Shown here: one piece after another, positions 16,725 to 25,983 of the stretch | Position numbering within the stretch: position 1 is the first letter of the stretch | How the letters are laid out: each line of letters opens with the position of its first letter | NCBI GenBank assembly: GCA_900315465.1 | Contig: OMZF01000009.1 | Span: forward strand, 1 to 52,691 | From: an uncultured Eubacteriales bacterium | Lineage (GTDB): Bacteria; Bacillota; Clostridia; Oscillospirales; Acutalibacteraceae | Direction: 5' to 3' | Length of the DNA: 52,691 nucleotides | Position numbers and translations under genes: made by a program | The notes under the pieces: generated by a model | Seen by the model: only the letters and a program-made list of their open reading frames with translations | What the model was told of the DNA's origin: nothing | Database searches by the model: none

Positions 16725-17900
16725 TTATTGTTCATTGTCATCGGTATCCCCTGTAGTTTCAGGTTCAATAATATCTATTTGTTCATCTTCGTCTGAATCA
16801 TTACTTTCTTCGGCAGATCCTTCTTTTTTATCTTCAGTTCCGAAAGCTCCGCTTTCAGGACGTATATCTATCTTCCAACCTGTCAGTCTTGCAGCTAAGC
16901 GTACATTCTGTCCCTTATTTCCTATAGCAAGAGAAAGCTGATTATCCGGAACGATGGCTTTACAATTCTTTTCAGCAGACGGGTCAAGTTCTACACCGAT
17001 AACGGAAGCAGGAGAGAGTGCTTTTCCTATAAACTCTACCGGATCTTCACTATATTCTATTATATCGATTTTCTCTCCGCCAAGTTGATTTACGATAGTG
17101 CCGACTCTCTGTCCCTTGGGGCCTATGCATGCACCTACAGCATCAACATCTGCATTCTTGCTGAGCACAGCAATTTTTGTACGGGAGCCTGCCTCACGGG
17201 ATATGGATTTTATCTCAACTGTACCGTCAAATATTTCCGGAACTTCGGCCTCAAAAAGACGTTTTACAAGATCAGGGTGAGTTCTGGAGATAATAGCTTT
17301 CGGGCCTTTTGTACCTGTTTTAACACTTACTACATAAACTTTTATCATGTCACCGGCTTCAAGTTTTTCACCGGGAACCTGATCGTTTTTGGGAAGTATG
17401 GCTATTGTTTTGCCGAGACGAAGTGTAGCATTTCCTGTTTCAGGATCTACCTGTTCTACTGTAGCAGTAATAATTTCCTGAAGCTTGTCATTATATTCGT
17501 TGAGGGCCTGCTCTTTTTCACCGTCACGGATGCCCTGACGTATCATATTTCTTGCTGTAGAAACAGCGATTCTGCCAAAATTTCTGGGATCAAGCACTAT
17601 GCCGACTTTATCGCCGTAATTTACTGTGGGATTTATCTTCATTGCTTCATCAAGAGAAATTTCTTTATTATGGTTTTTAACCTCCTCAACAACTACTTTA
17701 TGAATTCTTGCTTCTATTTTTCCGGTTGTTTTGTTGAACTGGACAACTATGTCATCGTTACCGTCATACGCATTCTTACAGGCTGTTGTAATAGCTTTTG
17801 AGATCTGGGCGACCATATAATCCATACTGATACCCTTTTCTTTTTCCATAAGCTGTAATGCTTCTATGAGGTTTTCCTCCTGCTCTTTTTTCTTTTTCAT
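16725..17900 (-). CDS. nusA: Transcription termination/antitermination factor NusA
   Basis: A 391-residue NusA: N-terminal RNA polymerase-binding domain (ALQLMEKEKGISMDYMV), S1 domain (about 135-200), then two KH domains (GACIGPKGQRVGTIVNQL near 258 and LAIGNKGQNVRLAARLTGW near 328). The C-terminal AR repeats of proteobacteria are absent, as is usual in Firmicutes, replaced by an acidic tail. It stimulates pausing and intrinsic termination. It follows rimP by 17 bp. The hairpin in the operon leader (18433-18460) may be a NusA-responsive attenuator. Confidence 0.98.
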   Translation of the reverse strand: MKKKKEQEENLIEALQLMEKEKGISMDYMVAQISKAITTACKNAYDGNDDIVVQFNKTTGKIEARIHKVVVEEVKNHNKEISLDEAMKINPTVNYGDKVGIVLDPRNFGRIAVSTARNMIRQGIRDGEKEQALNEYNDKLQEIITATVEQVDPETGNATLRLGKTIAILPKNDQVPGEKLEAGDMIKVYVVSVKTGTKGPKAIISRTHPDLVKRLFEAEVPEIFDGTVEIKSISREAGSRTKIAVLSKNADVDAVGACIGPKGQRVGTIVNQLGGEKIDIIEYSEDPVEFIGKALSPASVIGVELDPSAEKNCKAIVPDNQLSLAIGNKGQNVRLAARLTGWKIDIRPESGAFGTEDKKEGSAEESNDSDEDEQIDIIEPETTGDTDDNEQ

Positions 17901-17917
17901 TTTGATTTCCTCCGTTA

Positions 17918-18397
17918 TTAAGTATTAAAGTCATCCAGTTTAATATATACTGAATCTTTTTTCTTTATGACCGTTTCACTGCCGTCTTCAAGTACAAGCT
18001 CAACACTGTCTTTTTCGTTGGCAATAAGTGTGCCTTTAAATTCTCTTATACCTGACTTATTCGGGCGAATAAGTTTTACCATTACAGGTGCACCGAGAAA
18101 CTTTTCAAAGTGCCATTCTTCTGTAAGTTCTCTTTCGATACCGGGTGAAGAAACTTCAAGAGTATATGCTTCTTCTATGGGATCAAGTTCATCCAAAGGA
18201 GCATCTATTGCTCTTGTTACGGTTTCACAGTCGTCTATGCTCACGCCTTCATCCTTGTCAATGAAAATTCTGAGATAGCGTATTGCACCCTCTTTTACAA
18301 AGCGTACATCCCATAGTGTAAGTCCGAGATCCTCGATGATCGGTTTTACCAGTGCTGTTACTTCTGATACGGTATTACCGCTTTTCTTTTTCGCCAT
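17918..18397 (-). CDS. rimP: Ribosome maturation factor RimP
   Basis: A 159-residue RimP needed for 30S maturation: N-terminal alpha/beta domain (LWDVRFVKEGAIRYLRIFID) with the family signature DDCETVTRAIDAPLDELDPI, then VSSPGIERELTEEWHFEKF and a C-terminal SH3-like barrel. It is the first gene of the nusA-infB operon. ATG 18397 is preceded by AGGAGG (complement of 18410-18415). Confidence 0.96.
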   Translation of the reverse strand: MAKKKSGNTVSEVTALVKPIIEDLGLTLWDVRFVKEGAIRYLRIFIDKDEGVSIDDCETVTRAIDAPLDELDPIEEAYTLEVSSPGIERELTEEWHFEKFLGAPVMVKLIRPNKSGIREFKGTLIANEKDSVELVLEDGSETVIKKKDSVYIKLDDFNT

Positions 18398-18432
18398 AGT
18401 ATCCTCCTGTCATAAATATAATAATGTAATGA

Positions 18433-18460
18433 TAAAAGAGTGGGTCGCCCCACTCTTTTA
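18433..18460 (-). terminator. Terminator-like hairpin in leader of rimP-nusA-infB operon
   Basis: A perfect 12-bp stem (18433-18444 with 18449-18460, TAAAAGAGTGGG/CCCACTCTTTTA) with a 4-nt loop. Read on the minus strand it ends in CTCTTTTATC, a weak intrinsic terminator. It lies downstream of the candidate rimP promoter (18492-18520) and upstream of the rimP start, where an attenuator would be. It could also simply end the gene at 18562. Confidence 0.75.
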
Positions 18461-18491
18461 CTTAACATTCATACATAACACACTATTCAGT

Positions 18492-18520
18492 ATTTTAACA
18501 TAATAATTGGAATTATGCAA
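18492..18520 (-). promoter_or_regulatory. Promoter of rimP-nusA-rnpM-ylxQ-infB operon
   Basis: On the minus strand TTGCAT (18515-18520) and TAAAAT (18492-18497) are spaced 17 bp. Transcription would start near 18486, giving a leader of about 88 nt that includes the hairpin at 18433-18460. Confidence 0.6.
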
Positions 18521-18561
18521 GCTTTTTTTGAAAATAACACCGCATTTGAGCCGATTTTATT

Positions 18562-19740
18562 TTAATAAAGAACCAAAGTGCTGCCTTTCAGCATACATTT
18601 GCAAACATAGCTTTCACTTCTATCTTCAACACTATCGTAAATAGAACAGCTTGTAACATAATCTCCTGTCTGTTCGTCAACTAATGTATTGCGGGTCACT
18701 ACATAACGGTTATCTATACAGCTGATAAACTGTCCGAGTTTATTATCATATGAAAGCTCTGCATTGCTGTTTATAATGCCCTTTACCTTTGTTTCGTAAT
18801 CCTTCTGTGTTACCGAGAATACAGAGAACGGTTTTTCTTCGATAATGAATACGGTTTTGCCGTTTTCGGGAGCTTTCAGTTCAGCTTCGATGGCTATTGA
18901 ATTGGTAAAAACATCATAGCTGCATATTTTTTCGATGCCTGTACGGAATTCTTTTGCACGGAAATACATCTTATCCCCGTCGATTCCCATATAACGTGCG
19001 AGAGCTTTGATGTCGGCGGTAACTATGCGTTTTTTCGATATGGATTCCACCCCTGCCTCAAGCTCGCGTTCAAGAACCTCAAGATCACAAAGCCAGATGT
19101 TATCTCTTATATCTGCATTTATCCAGCGTTGTTCATCATAATATCCCTTTTTGATTTCTTCATCCGCAAACGGATCAAGAAGGACGAGATATTTTTTACC
19201 CTGAACATCCATAATCTTAATATTATTAGTGCCGAGTTTTGCAAGAAGGGGATTTTTTACAAAATGCTTTACATTTGTTGTCAGGTCATACAGATAGCAA
19301 AGACATTCACAGCCTGTTATTTCACTGTACTGTTTGAACATTTCGGCATTTGCCGCATCGGGCCCCATATAGATTATCATATGTTTACTGTCAAGGGGCA
19401 TACAGCTGCGGAATGCACCTGTACACACGATTTTTCTGCGGTTGAGTTCCATTCCTGTAGTCTTGTCAAGCTCGATAAGCCACATACTGTTTCCACCGTT
19501 TTCGAGGATAAGTACGATGGTATTTTCAAATGCAAAGAGGTGCTGTACGAATGTAGGGTCTTCAAGTGAGTAATTTGTCACAAGACGCTCTTTGCGTGTG
19601 GAACGGTTATATTCAAGAATAAAAAGATTATTATGACCTTCTTCATTTTTTTCTTCCGAATAATAAATATATGACGATCCGACATCAAAAAGTTCGATAT
19701 TTCTTTGAGAGAAAATACTTCTTATATCTACTACTGTCAT
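18562..19740 (-). CDS. Uncharacterised cytoplasmic protein, possibly beta-rich (392 aa)
   Basis: I do not recognise this family. The protein has no signal peptide or membrane segment. It is rich in short hydrophobic strands followed by turns (SYIYYSEE, LFILEYNR, IVLILENGG, SMWLIELD, KYLVLLDPF, IWLCDLEV), a pattern like a WD40- or YVTN-type beta-propeller, but no repeat signature is clear. Six or more scattered cysteines are present. It ends 165 bp before the rimP start and has a perfect-looking promoter of its own, with a leader that contains the 17-nt motif also found before the pilus operon. The neighbouring divergent gene (20000) is also unknown, and the two share a 259-bp control region. 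Confidence 0.75.
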   Translation of the reverse strand: MTVVDIRSIFSQRNIELFDVGSSYIYYSEEKNEEGHNNLFILEYNRSTRKERLVTNYSLEDPTFVQHLFAFENTIVLILENGGNSMWLIELDKTTGMELNRRKIVCTGAFRSCMPLDSKHMIIYMGPDAANAEMFKQYSEITGCECLCYLYDLTTNVKHFVKNPLLAKLGTNNIKIMDVQGKKYLVLLDPFADEEIKKGYYDEQRWINADIRDNIWLCDLEVLERELEAGVESISKKRIVTADIKALARYMGIDGDKMYFRAKEFRTGIEKICSYDVFTNSIAIEAELKAPENGKTVFIIEEKPFSVFSVTQKDYETKVKGIINSNAELSYDNKLGQFISCIDNRYVVTRNTLVDEQTGDYVTSCSIYDSVEDRSESYVCKCMLKGSTLVLY

Positions 19741-19827
19741 TTCCTTACGCCTTCCTTTTTTCTTGTAGTTGTCGTTCTATTTAAGATGTATAACTAATTT
19801 TACATTAATAATATATGCGGATTTTGG

Positions 19828-19892
19828 TGTAAAACCGCCCTGAGAGATGATGTCTCAAATTAAAGTATAATTTATCCTTTTGATTTTGTCAA
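19828..19892 (-). promoter_or_regulatory. Promoter and leader motif of gene 18562-19740
   Basis: On the minus strand TTGACA (19887-19892) and TATACT (19864-19869) are spaced 17 bp. About 20-36 nt past the predicted start, CTCAGGGCGGTTTTACA (19828-19844) repeats the motif at 2509-2525. A small GAGA/TCTC hairpin just precedes it. Confidence 0.65.
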
Positions 19893-19929
19893 TGCCACAT
19901 AAACTTTTTTTGAAATTTATCTAAAGGCA

Positions 19930-19958
19930 TTGTATAATTCAAAACTTTCGTTTATAAT
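19930..19958 (+). promoter_or_regulatory. Promoter of gene 20000-20668
   Basis: TTGTAT (19930-19935) and TATAAT (19953-19958) are spaced 17 bp, about 42 bp before the chosen start. It is divergent from the promoter at 19864-19892. Confidence 0.6.
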
Positions 19959-19999
19959 TAGTATGTATATCTGTACACTTTGAAATGGAGGTATTGAAA

Positions 20000-20668
20000 T
20001 TGGATCATTATTCAATGGTGCTTGAAGCTATACAGAAGCTTCTTTCTGATATAGGACAGAAGGATTACGCAGATGTTGTGGGCGAATGTATAGAAAAATG
20101 GAAACAGGACGGAAATTCTGTCATGTTCGGTCAGGAATTCAGCAAAAACGGAAGATTTGCCGACTTCAGACTCGATTCATCAAATATCAGTGATCCCGAA
20201 AAGGGTTTCTGGACAGGTCAGGTACTATCTGCACTTATAGCAATGTCCGCACAGCTTTCTGTATTCGCTCAAAGAGGTATTGAAGTTAATATGGATTTTA
20301 TGCGAAAAAATTTCGGAGCCGCAAATGAAATTATGGAAGCATCAAAATGTGCCGATTGCGGCAGACGTGAGGCAACTGGTATGGATATTGACAAATATAT
20401 ATCCAAAATTGTGATCGCTAAAAAGATCGTTGACGGTATGGAAAAGGGCGATCTCGCAGAACAGATAAGTTCTTTAACAAATATGACCGCTCCCGAAATT
20501 GAAAGAGAACGCAGAAAGACAAAAACAAGGCTTTCAAACAGCGGAATTTCATTCACTGAAAATTATGGCAAAGTAAAAAGATGTATCAAATGCGGAAGTC
20601 AGAATATAACAGAAGGCAAACTTCTGAGAAGTGTTCGTGAGAATGTTTTCGTTCCGCTTAATAAATGA
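20000..20668 (+). CDS. Uncharacterised protein with C-terminal zinc ribbon (222 aa)
   Basis: Not a family I can name. A helical N-terminal domain (DHYSMVLEAIQKLLSDIG, then a long amphipathic region FWTGQVLSALIAMSAQLSVF) is followed by a CADCGRRE pair near residue 115, a polar helical segment, and a final CIKCGSQNIT pair. The cysteine pairs could together hold one zinc. There is no membrane segment. The start is taken as TTG 20000, since GGAGGT (19988-19993) fits it; ATG 19985 in frame would overlap that site. The lipoprotein gene follows after 19 bp and is probably in the same operon. Confidence 0.75.
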   Translation: MDHYSMVLEAIQKLLSDIGQKDYADVVGECIEKWKQDGNSVMFGQEFSKNGRFADFRLDSSNISDPEKGFWTGQVLSALIAMSAQLSVFAQRGIEVNMDFMRKNFGAANEIMEASKCADCGRREATGMDIDKYISKIVIAKKIVDGMEKGDLAEQISSLTNMTAPEIERERRKTKTRLSNSGISFTENYGKVKRCIKCGSQNITEGKLLRSVRENVFVPLNK

Positions 20669-20687
20669 TCGATGGGGGATGTCGGAT

Positions 20688-21431
20688 TTGAAAAGAAATA
20701 CGGGTATTTTGATTTTATGTTCAGCAATAATTCTTCTTTTATGCGGATGTGTAGGCGGACCTGTAGAGGTCGCTCCACAGCCTTCTGCAGCTGTTTCCTC
20801 TGTGCCTGAATCATCTGTTGTCCAAAGTTCGTTACAGGAAAATTCTGCTGCTGTATCTTCTGATGAAGAAGAAAGCGAAGAAGAAAGTGAAGAGGAAAGT
20901 AAGGAAGAAAGCAGTGAAGAGGAAAGCAGTGAACAGTCATCTTCTGTACAAAGCAGTGTTCCTGATGGTGAGATAGCACCGAGAACATACATTGACCCAC
21001 TCAGAATAACAGTTGATATTTCTGACGAGGAAATGAAAAAGAGCGGTACAGATATAAATGACCCACAGATATTCTATATCCATAACGCAAATGAAATGCA
21101 TGACTTCTACCAAAATAACAAAACAGCTTTTTCTCTTGATAAAGTTGACAACGGACTTGATTTTGATCATGCAGTCGGCAGTCTGGATGCCAATTTCTTT
21201 GCAGAAAATGATGTTGTAATTCTGGTAATAAAATATGCTTCCGATAAAGAATATACATTCGGCGATGTATATAAGGGAAATGATGGTGCAGTGATGGATA
21301 TATATAAGGACGAACCATCATCATCAGATAATTCGGGATATGTTATTGAGGTCGTGGGTGCTTTGAAAACAGCTCTCGGAGACAAAAATCCCGAACTTAA
21401 TATTCTTCCCGCAGGGGATAATATTGAATAA
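20688..21431 (+). CDS. Putative lipoprotein (247 aa)
   Basis: It has a basic N-terminus and hydrophobic signal (GILILCSAIILLLCGC) ending in a lipobox with Cys near residue 20, so it is predicted to be lipid-anchored on the outer face of the membrane. A Glu/Ser-rich acidic linker (EESEEESEEESKEE) leads to a globular domain of about 150 residues (RTYIDPLRITVDISDEEM ... LNILPAGDNIE) that I do not recognise. TTG 20688 fits GGGGGA (20674-20679); ATG 20679 in frame is the alternative but sits on the ribosome site. It follows the zinc-ribbon gene and precedes secA, which has its own promoter. Confidence 0.8.
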   Translation: MKRNTGILILCSAIILLLCGCVGGPVEVAPQPSAAVSSVPESSVVQSSLQENSAAVSSDEEESEEESEEESKEESSEEESSEQSSSVQSSVPDGEIAPRTYIDPLRITVDISDEEMKKSGTDINDPQIFYIHNANEMHDFYQNNKTAFSLDKVDNGLDFDHAVGSLDANFFAENDVVILVIKYASDKEYTFGDVYKGNDGAVMDIYKDEPSSSDNSGYVIEVVGALKTALGDKNPELNILPAGDNIE

Positions 21432-21463
21432 AAGCCTGTTTTAAAGAGTTTTTTCAAATTATA

Positions 21464-21493
21464 TTGAAAAGAATACATTTTTTATGATATAAT
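21464..21493 (+). promoter_or_regulatory. secA promoter
   Basis: TTGAAA (21464-21469) and TATAAT (21488-21493) are spaced 18 bp. The start site would be near 21500, giving a leader of about 50 nt before secA. Confidence 0.65.
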
Positions 21494-21548
21494 ATTAAAA
21501 TACACAATATAAAAAGGAATAAATTTAAGTTACGAGGTGAAAATACCA

Positions 21549-24500
21549 ATGGGTATAAAAGCATGGTTTAATGGCAGTAACAGCCGAAGAGAACTGAAAA
21601 AAATAAAACCAATGGTCGATAAGGTATTCGATCTTGAGGAAAAATATCAGAAATTCACTGATGATGAACTCAGAAGTGAAACAAGACGTTTTCAGGAAAT
21701 GTTCGCTGATAAAGAGAATATGACCGAAAAGAAAAAGGATGAAATACTTGATTCTATCCTTCCTGAAGCTTTTGCCGTATGCCGTGAAGCTTCATGGCGT
21801 GTACTCGGAATGAAGCATTTCCGTGTGCAGGTAATAGGAGGAATTATTCTTCACAGGGGAAGAATAAGTGAAATGAAAACAGGTGAAGGTAAAACTCTTG
21901 TTGCTACACTTCCGGCGTATCTTAATGCACTTGCAGGTGACGGTGTACACGTTGTTACCGTAAACGAATATCTTGCAAAACGTGACGCAGAATGGATGGG
22001 CAAGCTTTATCGTTTTCTTGGTCTTACAGTAGGCATACTTCAGCACGACACGTCAAACGAGGACAGAAAAATCGCTTATAATTCGGATATTACCTATGCT
22101 ACAAATAATGAACTCGGTTTCGATTACCTGCGTGATAACATGGTAGTATACAAAGAAAATAAGGTACAGAGAGGTCATTCTTTTGCTATCGTTGACGAGG
22201 TTGACTCTATCCTTATAGATGAAGCAAGAACTCCTCTTATAATTTCGGGTCAGGGCGATAAATCCACAGATCTTTATAACCGTGCAGATGAACTTGCAAA
22301 GACAATGAAATGTAAGAGAATTGCAGAAACTGATGCAAAAGAGGATAATGATGACGAATATATCGAGCAGGGTATAGATTACATCGTTGACGAAAAGGCA
22401 AAAACCGCTACTCTTACTCCTGTGGGTGTAAAGAAGGCAGAGAAATTTTTTGATATAGAAAACTTCACCGATCCTGATAACCTTACAATACAGCATCATG
22501 TAAATCAGGCTATAAAAGCACATGGTGTTATGCATCGTGATATAGACTATGTTGTAAACGAAAAGGGAGAAGTAATCATCGTAGATGAATTCACAGGCCG
22601 TCTTATGTACGGCAGACGTTATAACGAAGGTCTGCATCAAGCAATAGAAGCAAAAGAGGGTGTAAAGGTAGAAAGAGAAAGTAAAACACTCGCTACTATC
22701 ACATTCCAGAATTTCTTCCGTCTGTATAAGAAGCTTTCAGGTATGACAGGTACAGCTATGACAGAGGAAACCGAATTTTCGGAGATCTATCGTCTTGATG
22801 TTATAGAAATACCCACAAATAAGCCTATACAGAGAGTTGACCTTCCCGATGTTATTTTCCGTACAGAAAAGGGCAAGTATGAATCTCTTATAAGAGACAT
22901 AGAGGAAGCTAATAAAAATGGTCAGCCAGTGCTTGTAGGTACTATTTCAATCGATAAATCAGAAGAACTCAGTAAACTTCTGAAGAAAAAGGGTATAAAG
23001 CATAATGTGCTTAATGCGAAATTCCATGAAAAAGAAGCAGAGATAGTTGCACAGGCAGGTAAACTTGGTGCTGTTACTATTGCTACAAACATGGCAGGTC
23101 GTGGTACTGATATAAAGCTCGGCGGTAATGAAGAATTCCTTGCAAAAGATGCTATGCGTAAGCTGAATTTCAGCGAGGAGCTTATCAATGAGGCAACAGG
23201 TTATGCTGAGACTGATGATCAGGATATACTTGATGCAAGAGAAAAATACAGAGAACTTCTTGATAAATATAAAGCAGAAATAGATGTTGAAGCTGAAAAA
23301 GTACGTGAGGCAGGCGGCCTTTTCATAATGGGTACGACACGTCATGAATCAAGACGTATCGACAATCAGCTCAGAGGACGTTCAGGTCGTCAGGGAGATC
23401 CCGGAGCAAGCCGTTTCTATCTTTCAGCAGAGGATGATATTCTTCGTTTGTTCGCTGGTGACAGGATAAAGAATATAATGGACAGAATGCCCGGAGAGGA
23501 TGATGAACCTCTTGAAAGCAAACTTCTTTCAAGTGTTATTGAAAGTGCACAGTCAAAGGTTGAGGGCAGAAACTTCAGTATTCGTAAGAGTGTGCTTGAA
23601 TTTGACGATGTAATGAACCATCAGCGTGAGATAATCTACTCACAGAGAGATCAGGTACTTGACGGAGAAAATCTCAGAGAGACTATTATCAAGATGGTGG
23701 GAGAAGCTATGGAATCCATAGTAAATGAATATCTCCCACATGATGACAAGGATCACTGGAATCTTGAAGGTCTCAGGGATGCACTTAAAGGCTGGATACT
23801 TGAGGAAGATGATGAAGAAACTCTCGTATATGACGAAGACGAGATCGAAAGACTTGAAAAGGATTACCTTATAAACGAGCTTACACAAATTGCAACAAAG
23901 CGTTATGAAGATAACGAGTCAAAGATTCCTGAAGAAACAATGCGTGAGCTTGAGAGAGTATATCTGCTCAAAAATGTAGATAATTACTGGATGGATCATA
24001 TTGATGCAATGGATGAACTCAAAAGAGGTATCCGTCTTCGTTCATATGGTCAGCATGACCCTGTTGTTGAATACAGAATTGAGGGCTTTGATATGTTTGA
24101 TGAAATGATCAAGGCTATTCGTGAGGATACTGTAAGGATGATGATGGTCGTACCGAGAAAGGTAGCACAGCGTCTTGAAGAACAGGAAAGAATGCGTCAG
24201 ATGGTACAGCAGCGTGTTGCCACAGGCAGAGCAAGAGCAGCAGCTATTGCAGCACTCAGAAATAATCCTGATGTTAGTCCCAAACTTCTTGAAAATGAAG
24301 ATGAGATACAGGTTATCGAAATAGGTGCAGTTCCCGAGCTTCAGCGTCAGGATCAGACAGATACAGCTGTTGAAGAAGAGAAAAATGAAGAAGCTGTTTC
24401 TCCCGACAAAAACGATGGGCCTTCACAGGAGGATATTCAGAAAGCAGCAGGCAAGTTTATCGAAAGAGAACAGGTCGCAAAGCCTACATCCACAAATATG

Positions 24501-24620
24501 GATTCAACAGCCGATTCCGTAAACAGAACGGTAAGGGGAGTTAAGAAAATTGGCAGAAACGATCCTTGTCCCTGCGGAAGCGGAAAGAAATACAAAAAAT
24601 GCTGCGGAAGAAACAATTGA
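21549..24620 (+). CDS. secA: Preprotein translocase ATPase SecA
   Basis: A 1023-residue SecA, long for the family mainly because of inserts and a long C-terminal linker. Walker A is in [20 protein letters not shown] (about 108), the DEAD-type box in [14 protein letters not shown] (about 214), then the preprotein cross-linking domain, the second helicase domain ([25 protein letters not shown]), and the helical scaffold. The C-terminus has the zinc-binding SEC-C motif [16 protein letters not shown], used for SecB or ribosome binding in relatives. ATG 21549 is preceded by ACGAGGTG at correct spacing; GTG 21537 in frame is less likely. It drives Sec export of the secreted and lipid-anchored proteins in this window. 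Confidence 0.98.
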   Translation: MGIKAWFNGSNSRRELKKIKPMVDKVFDLEEKYQKFTDDELRSETRRFQEMFADKENMTEKKKDEILDSILPEAFAVCREASWRVLGMKHFRVQVIGGIILHRGRISEMKTGEGKTLVATLPAYLNALAGDGVHVVTVNEYLAKRDAEWMGKLYRFLGLTVGILQHDTSNEDRKIAYNSDITYATNNELGFDYLRDNMVVYKENKVQRGHSFAIVDEVDSILIDEARTPLIISGQGDKSTDLYNRADELAKTMKCKRIAETDAKEDNDDEYIEQGIDYIVDEKAKTATLTPVGVKKAEKFFDIENFTDPDNLTIQHHVNQAIKAHGVMHRDIDYVVNEKGEVIIVDEFTGRLMYGRRYNEGLHQAIEAKEGVKVERESKTLATITFQNFFRLYKKLSGMTGTAMTEETEFSEIYRLDVIEIPTNKPIQRVDLPDVIFRTEKGKYESLIRDIEEANKNGQPVLVGTISIDKSEELSKLLKKKGIKHNVLNAKFHEKEAEIVAQAGKLGAVTIATNMAGRGTDIKLGGNEEFLAKDAMRKLNFSEELINEATGYAETDDQDILDAREKYRELLDKYKAEIDVEAEKVREAGGLFIMGTTRHESRRIDNQLRGRSGRQGDPGASRFYLSAEDDILRLFAGDRIKNIMDRMPGEDDEPLESKLLSSVIESAQSKVEGRNFSIRKSVLEFDDVMNHQREIIYSQRDQVLDGENLRETIIKMVGEAMESIVNEYLPHDDKDHWNLEGLRDALKGWILEEDDEETLVYDEDEIERLEKDYLINELTQIATKRYEDNESKIPEETMRELERVYLLKNVDNYWMDHIDAMDELKRGIRLRSYGQHDPVVEYRIEGFDMFDEMIKAIREDTVRMMMVVPRKVAQRLEEQERMRQMVQQRVATGRARAAAIAALRNNPDVSPKLLENEDEIQVIEIGAVPELQRQDQTDTAVEEEKNEEAVSPDKNDGPSQEDIQKAAGKFIEREQVAKPTSTNMDSTADSVNRTVRGVKKIGRNDPCPCGSGKKYKKCCGRNN

Positions 24621-24635
24621 TTTTTCCGTACATAA

Positions 24636-24664
24636 AAACCGCCGATATTTTCGGCGGTTTGCTT
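24636..24664 (+). terminator. Hairpin terminator after secA
   Basis: A perfect 10-bp stem (24636-24645 with 24651-24660, AAACCGCCGA/TCGGCGGTTT) with a 5-nt loop. The downstream T-run is short, so termination may be partial. Confidence 0.75.
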
Positions 24665-24683
24665 GTAATAAGGGGATGACAGG

Positions 24684-25325
24684 ATGAGAAAAATCATAGG
24701 AATAATTTTAACATTTATTATTCTGATTTCATTTCCGGCGTGTGGTTCGGATAAGATTGAGGAATCGTCATCCACGAGCGAAAAAACCGTTTCAGCTGTT
24801 TCATCCGAGGTATCAGAGAAGTCGGATATAAAGGCTGTGTCTTCATCAGCGGCAAATCCTTTAGAACTTGAAAGCTGGGGACGCTGTGCAAAATTTTCGG
24901 TCTCGGAGCAGAAATATTTTTCTGTGCCTGTACGTCTTATGAAAGTACAAAAAGGAACTCAGGCAAAAAAACAGGCAGAAGAATATCTGAAAGAACATGA
25001 TGAATATAAAGGAATTATACGTCCGGATAATGACAGTCAATGGGTGGTACTTGATTATGAAATTATGCTTGATGGTTTTCCGATGGATGAAAACGGTGCA
25101 GATGCCTCTATAAGCAGTATGATAATGTCTGATGAAGGAGAAAATATTAAAGTCGGGGATGATGTATTTATTCCCGTAACTGTAAATATTTATGATGATG
25201 AAACAGCTTTTGAAGGTACTGTAAAGGGCAGTATTGCTTTTGTAATGCCCAAAAGTTGTAAGACATTTCTTGCTGTTTTGGGTGAAACAGGGGAAGAAAA
25301 TGCTTTTGTCAAGTGTACGGTGTGA
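24684..25325 (+). CDS. Putative lipoprotein, possible DUF4352-like domain (213 aa)
   Basis: An N-terminal signal (IIGIILTFIILISFPACG) ends in a lipobox with Cys at residue 20, followed by a Ser/Glu-rich spacer. The globular part contains WVVLDYEIMLDGFP and DDVFIPVTVNIYDDETAFEG, a beta-sandwich pattern like the DUF4352 family of surface lipoproteins; this match is tentative. GATGACAGG precedes ATG 24684. It stands alone between secA and a divergent-looking small gene with its own promoter. No function can be given. Confidence 0.75.
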   Translation: MRKIIGIILTFIILISFPACGSDKIEESSSTSEKTVSAVSSEVSEKSDIKAVSSSAANPLELESWGRCAKFSVSEQKYFSVPVRLMKVQKGTQAKKQAEEYLKEHDEYKGIIRPDNDSQWVVLDYEIMLDGFPMDENGADASISSMIMSDEGENIKVGDDVFIPVTVNIYDDETAFEGTVKGSIAFVMPKSCKTFLAVLGETGEENAFVKCTV

Positions 25326-25371
25326 AAGTTCTCTTTTTTGTGACAGGAAAATGGAAATTTTGAAAAAAGTA

Positions 25372-25401
25372 TTGTCAACAGTATTGATTGTGTAGTATAA
25401 T
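25372..25401 (+). promoter_or_regulatory. Promoter of gene 25435
   Basis: TTGTCA (25372-25377) and TATAAT (25396-25401) are spaced 18 bp, with a start about 30 bp before ATG 25435. Confidence 0.6.
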
Positions 25402-25434
25402 ATTTTTGTATAATGATACGAGGGAGGAAGATAT

Positions 25435-25908
25435 ATGAATCTTTTCGACAAGATCGGTACGGGTATTTCAACATCTGTTGATACAGTAGTAGAGTTTAAC
25501 CGAAAAAATGCTCAGCTTAATCGTCTGGCGGCTATAATCCACACTGAATCAGATATAATCGAGCATGCATATGCCGCTTTGGGAAGACATCACTACAAGG
25601 CTTTGTGCGGTGTTGAGGAAGAAACTGATCTGAGCAGGCTTTGTGAAGTTATACGTTTCTCAGAGGAGCGTCTGAGAAAAGCACAGGCAAGATATGACTA
25701 TATCAAGGCTTTCGGTCTGCCAAAGAAGGCTATGGATGCTGCTGAAATGATACGTTCGGTTTATGACGGAGAAAATTTTTCAGACAATAACAGTGATATT
25801 GATGTGCCCGGAAGCAATGGCAGTAATAATGCCGATGTTTTTGATGATGACAGCGGAGATATAACTATCGCCGTTGCAAATGATCAGTCAGAGGAAAACG
25901 ACAACTGA
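25435..25908 (+). CDS. Uncharacterised soluble protein, helical with acidic tail (157 aa)
   Basis: Unrecognised. It starts with an amphipathic stretch (FDKIGTGISTSVDTVVEFN) and continues as an all-helical region of about 100 residues (LNRLAAIIHTESDIIEHAYA; FSEERLRKAQARYDYIKAF), suggesting a coiled-coil or four-helix arrangement. A disordered acidic Asn/Asp-rich tail ends it. There is no membrane segment or export signal. It is followed by its own terminator, so it is a single-gene unit with a strong AGGGAGG ribosome site before ATG 25435. Confidence 0.75.
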   Translation: MNLFDKIGTGISTSVDTVVEFNRKNAQLNRLAAIIHTESDIIEHAYAALGRHHYKALCGVEEETDLSRLCEVIRFSEERLRKAQARYDYIKAFGLPKKAMDAAEMIRSVYDGENFSDNNSDIDVPGSNGSNNADVFDDDSGDITIAVANDQSEENDN

Positions 25909-25927
25909 AAAATAATATGTTTTATAT

Positions 25928-25961
25928 GACGCTTTGCTTTTTTTGGCAGAGCGTCTTTTAT
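25928..25961 (+). terminator. Intrinsic terminator before birA
   Basis: GACGCTTTGC (25928-25937) pairs with GCAGAGCGTC (25946-25955), with one T-G pair, followed by TTTTATT. Confidence 0.85.
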
Positions 25962-25983
25962 TAAAATTATTGGAGTGGCTGTA

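Noticed and set aside
17085..17801. 238-residue plus-strand frame inside nusA
   Set aside because: Antisense to a canonical nusA; composition rich in Tyr/Cys/Phe as expected for complement of coding DNA; no ribosome site.
20549..21000. Minus-strand Ser/Leu-rich frames opposite the lipoprotein gene
   Set aside because: They mirror the GAA/AGT-rich acidic linker of the lipoprotein and have no start signals.
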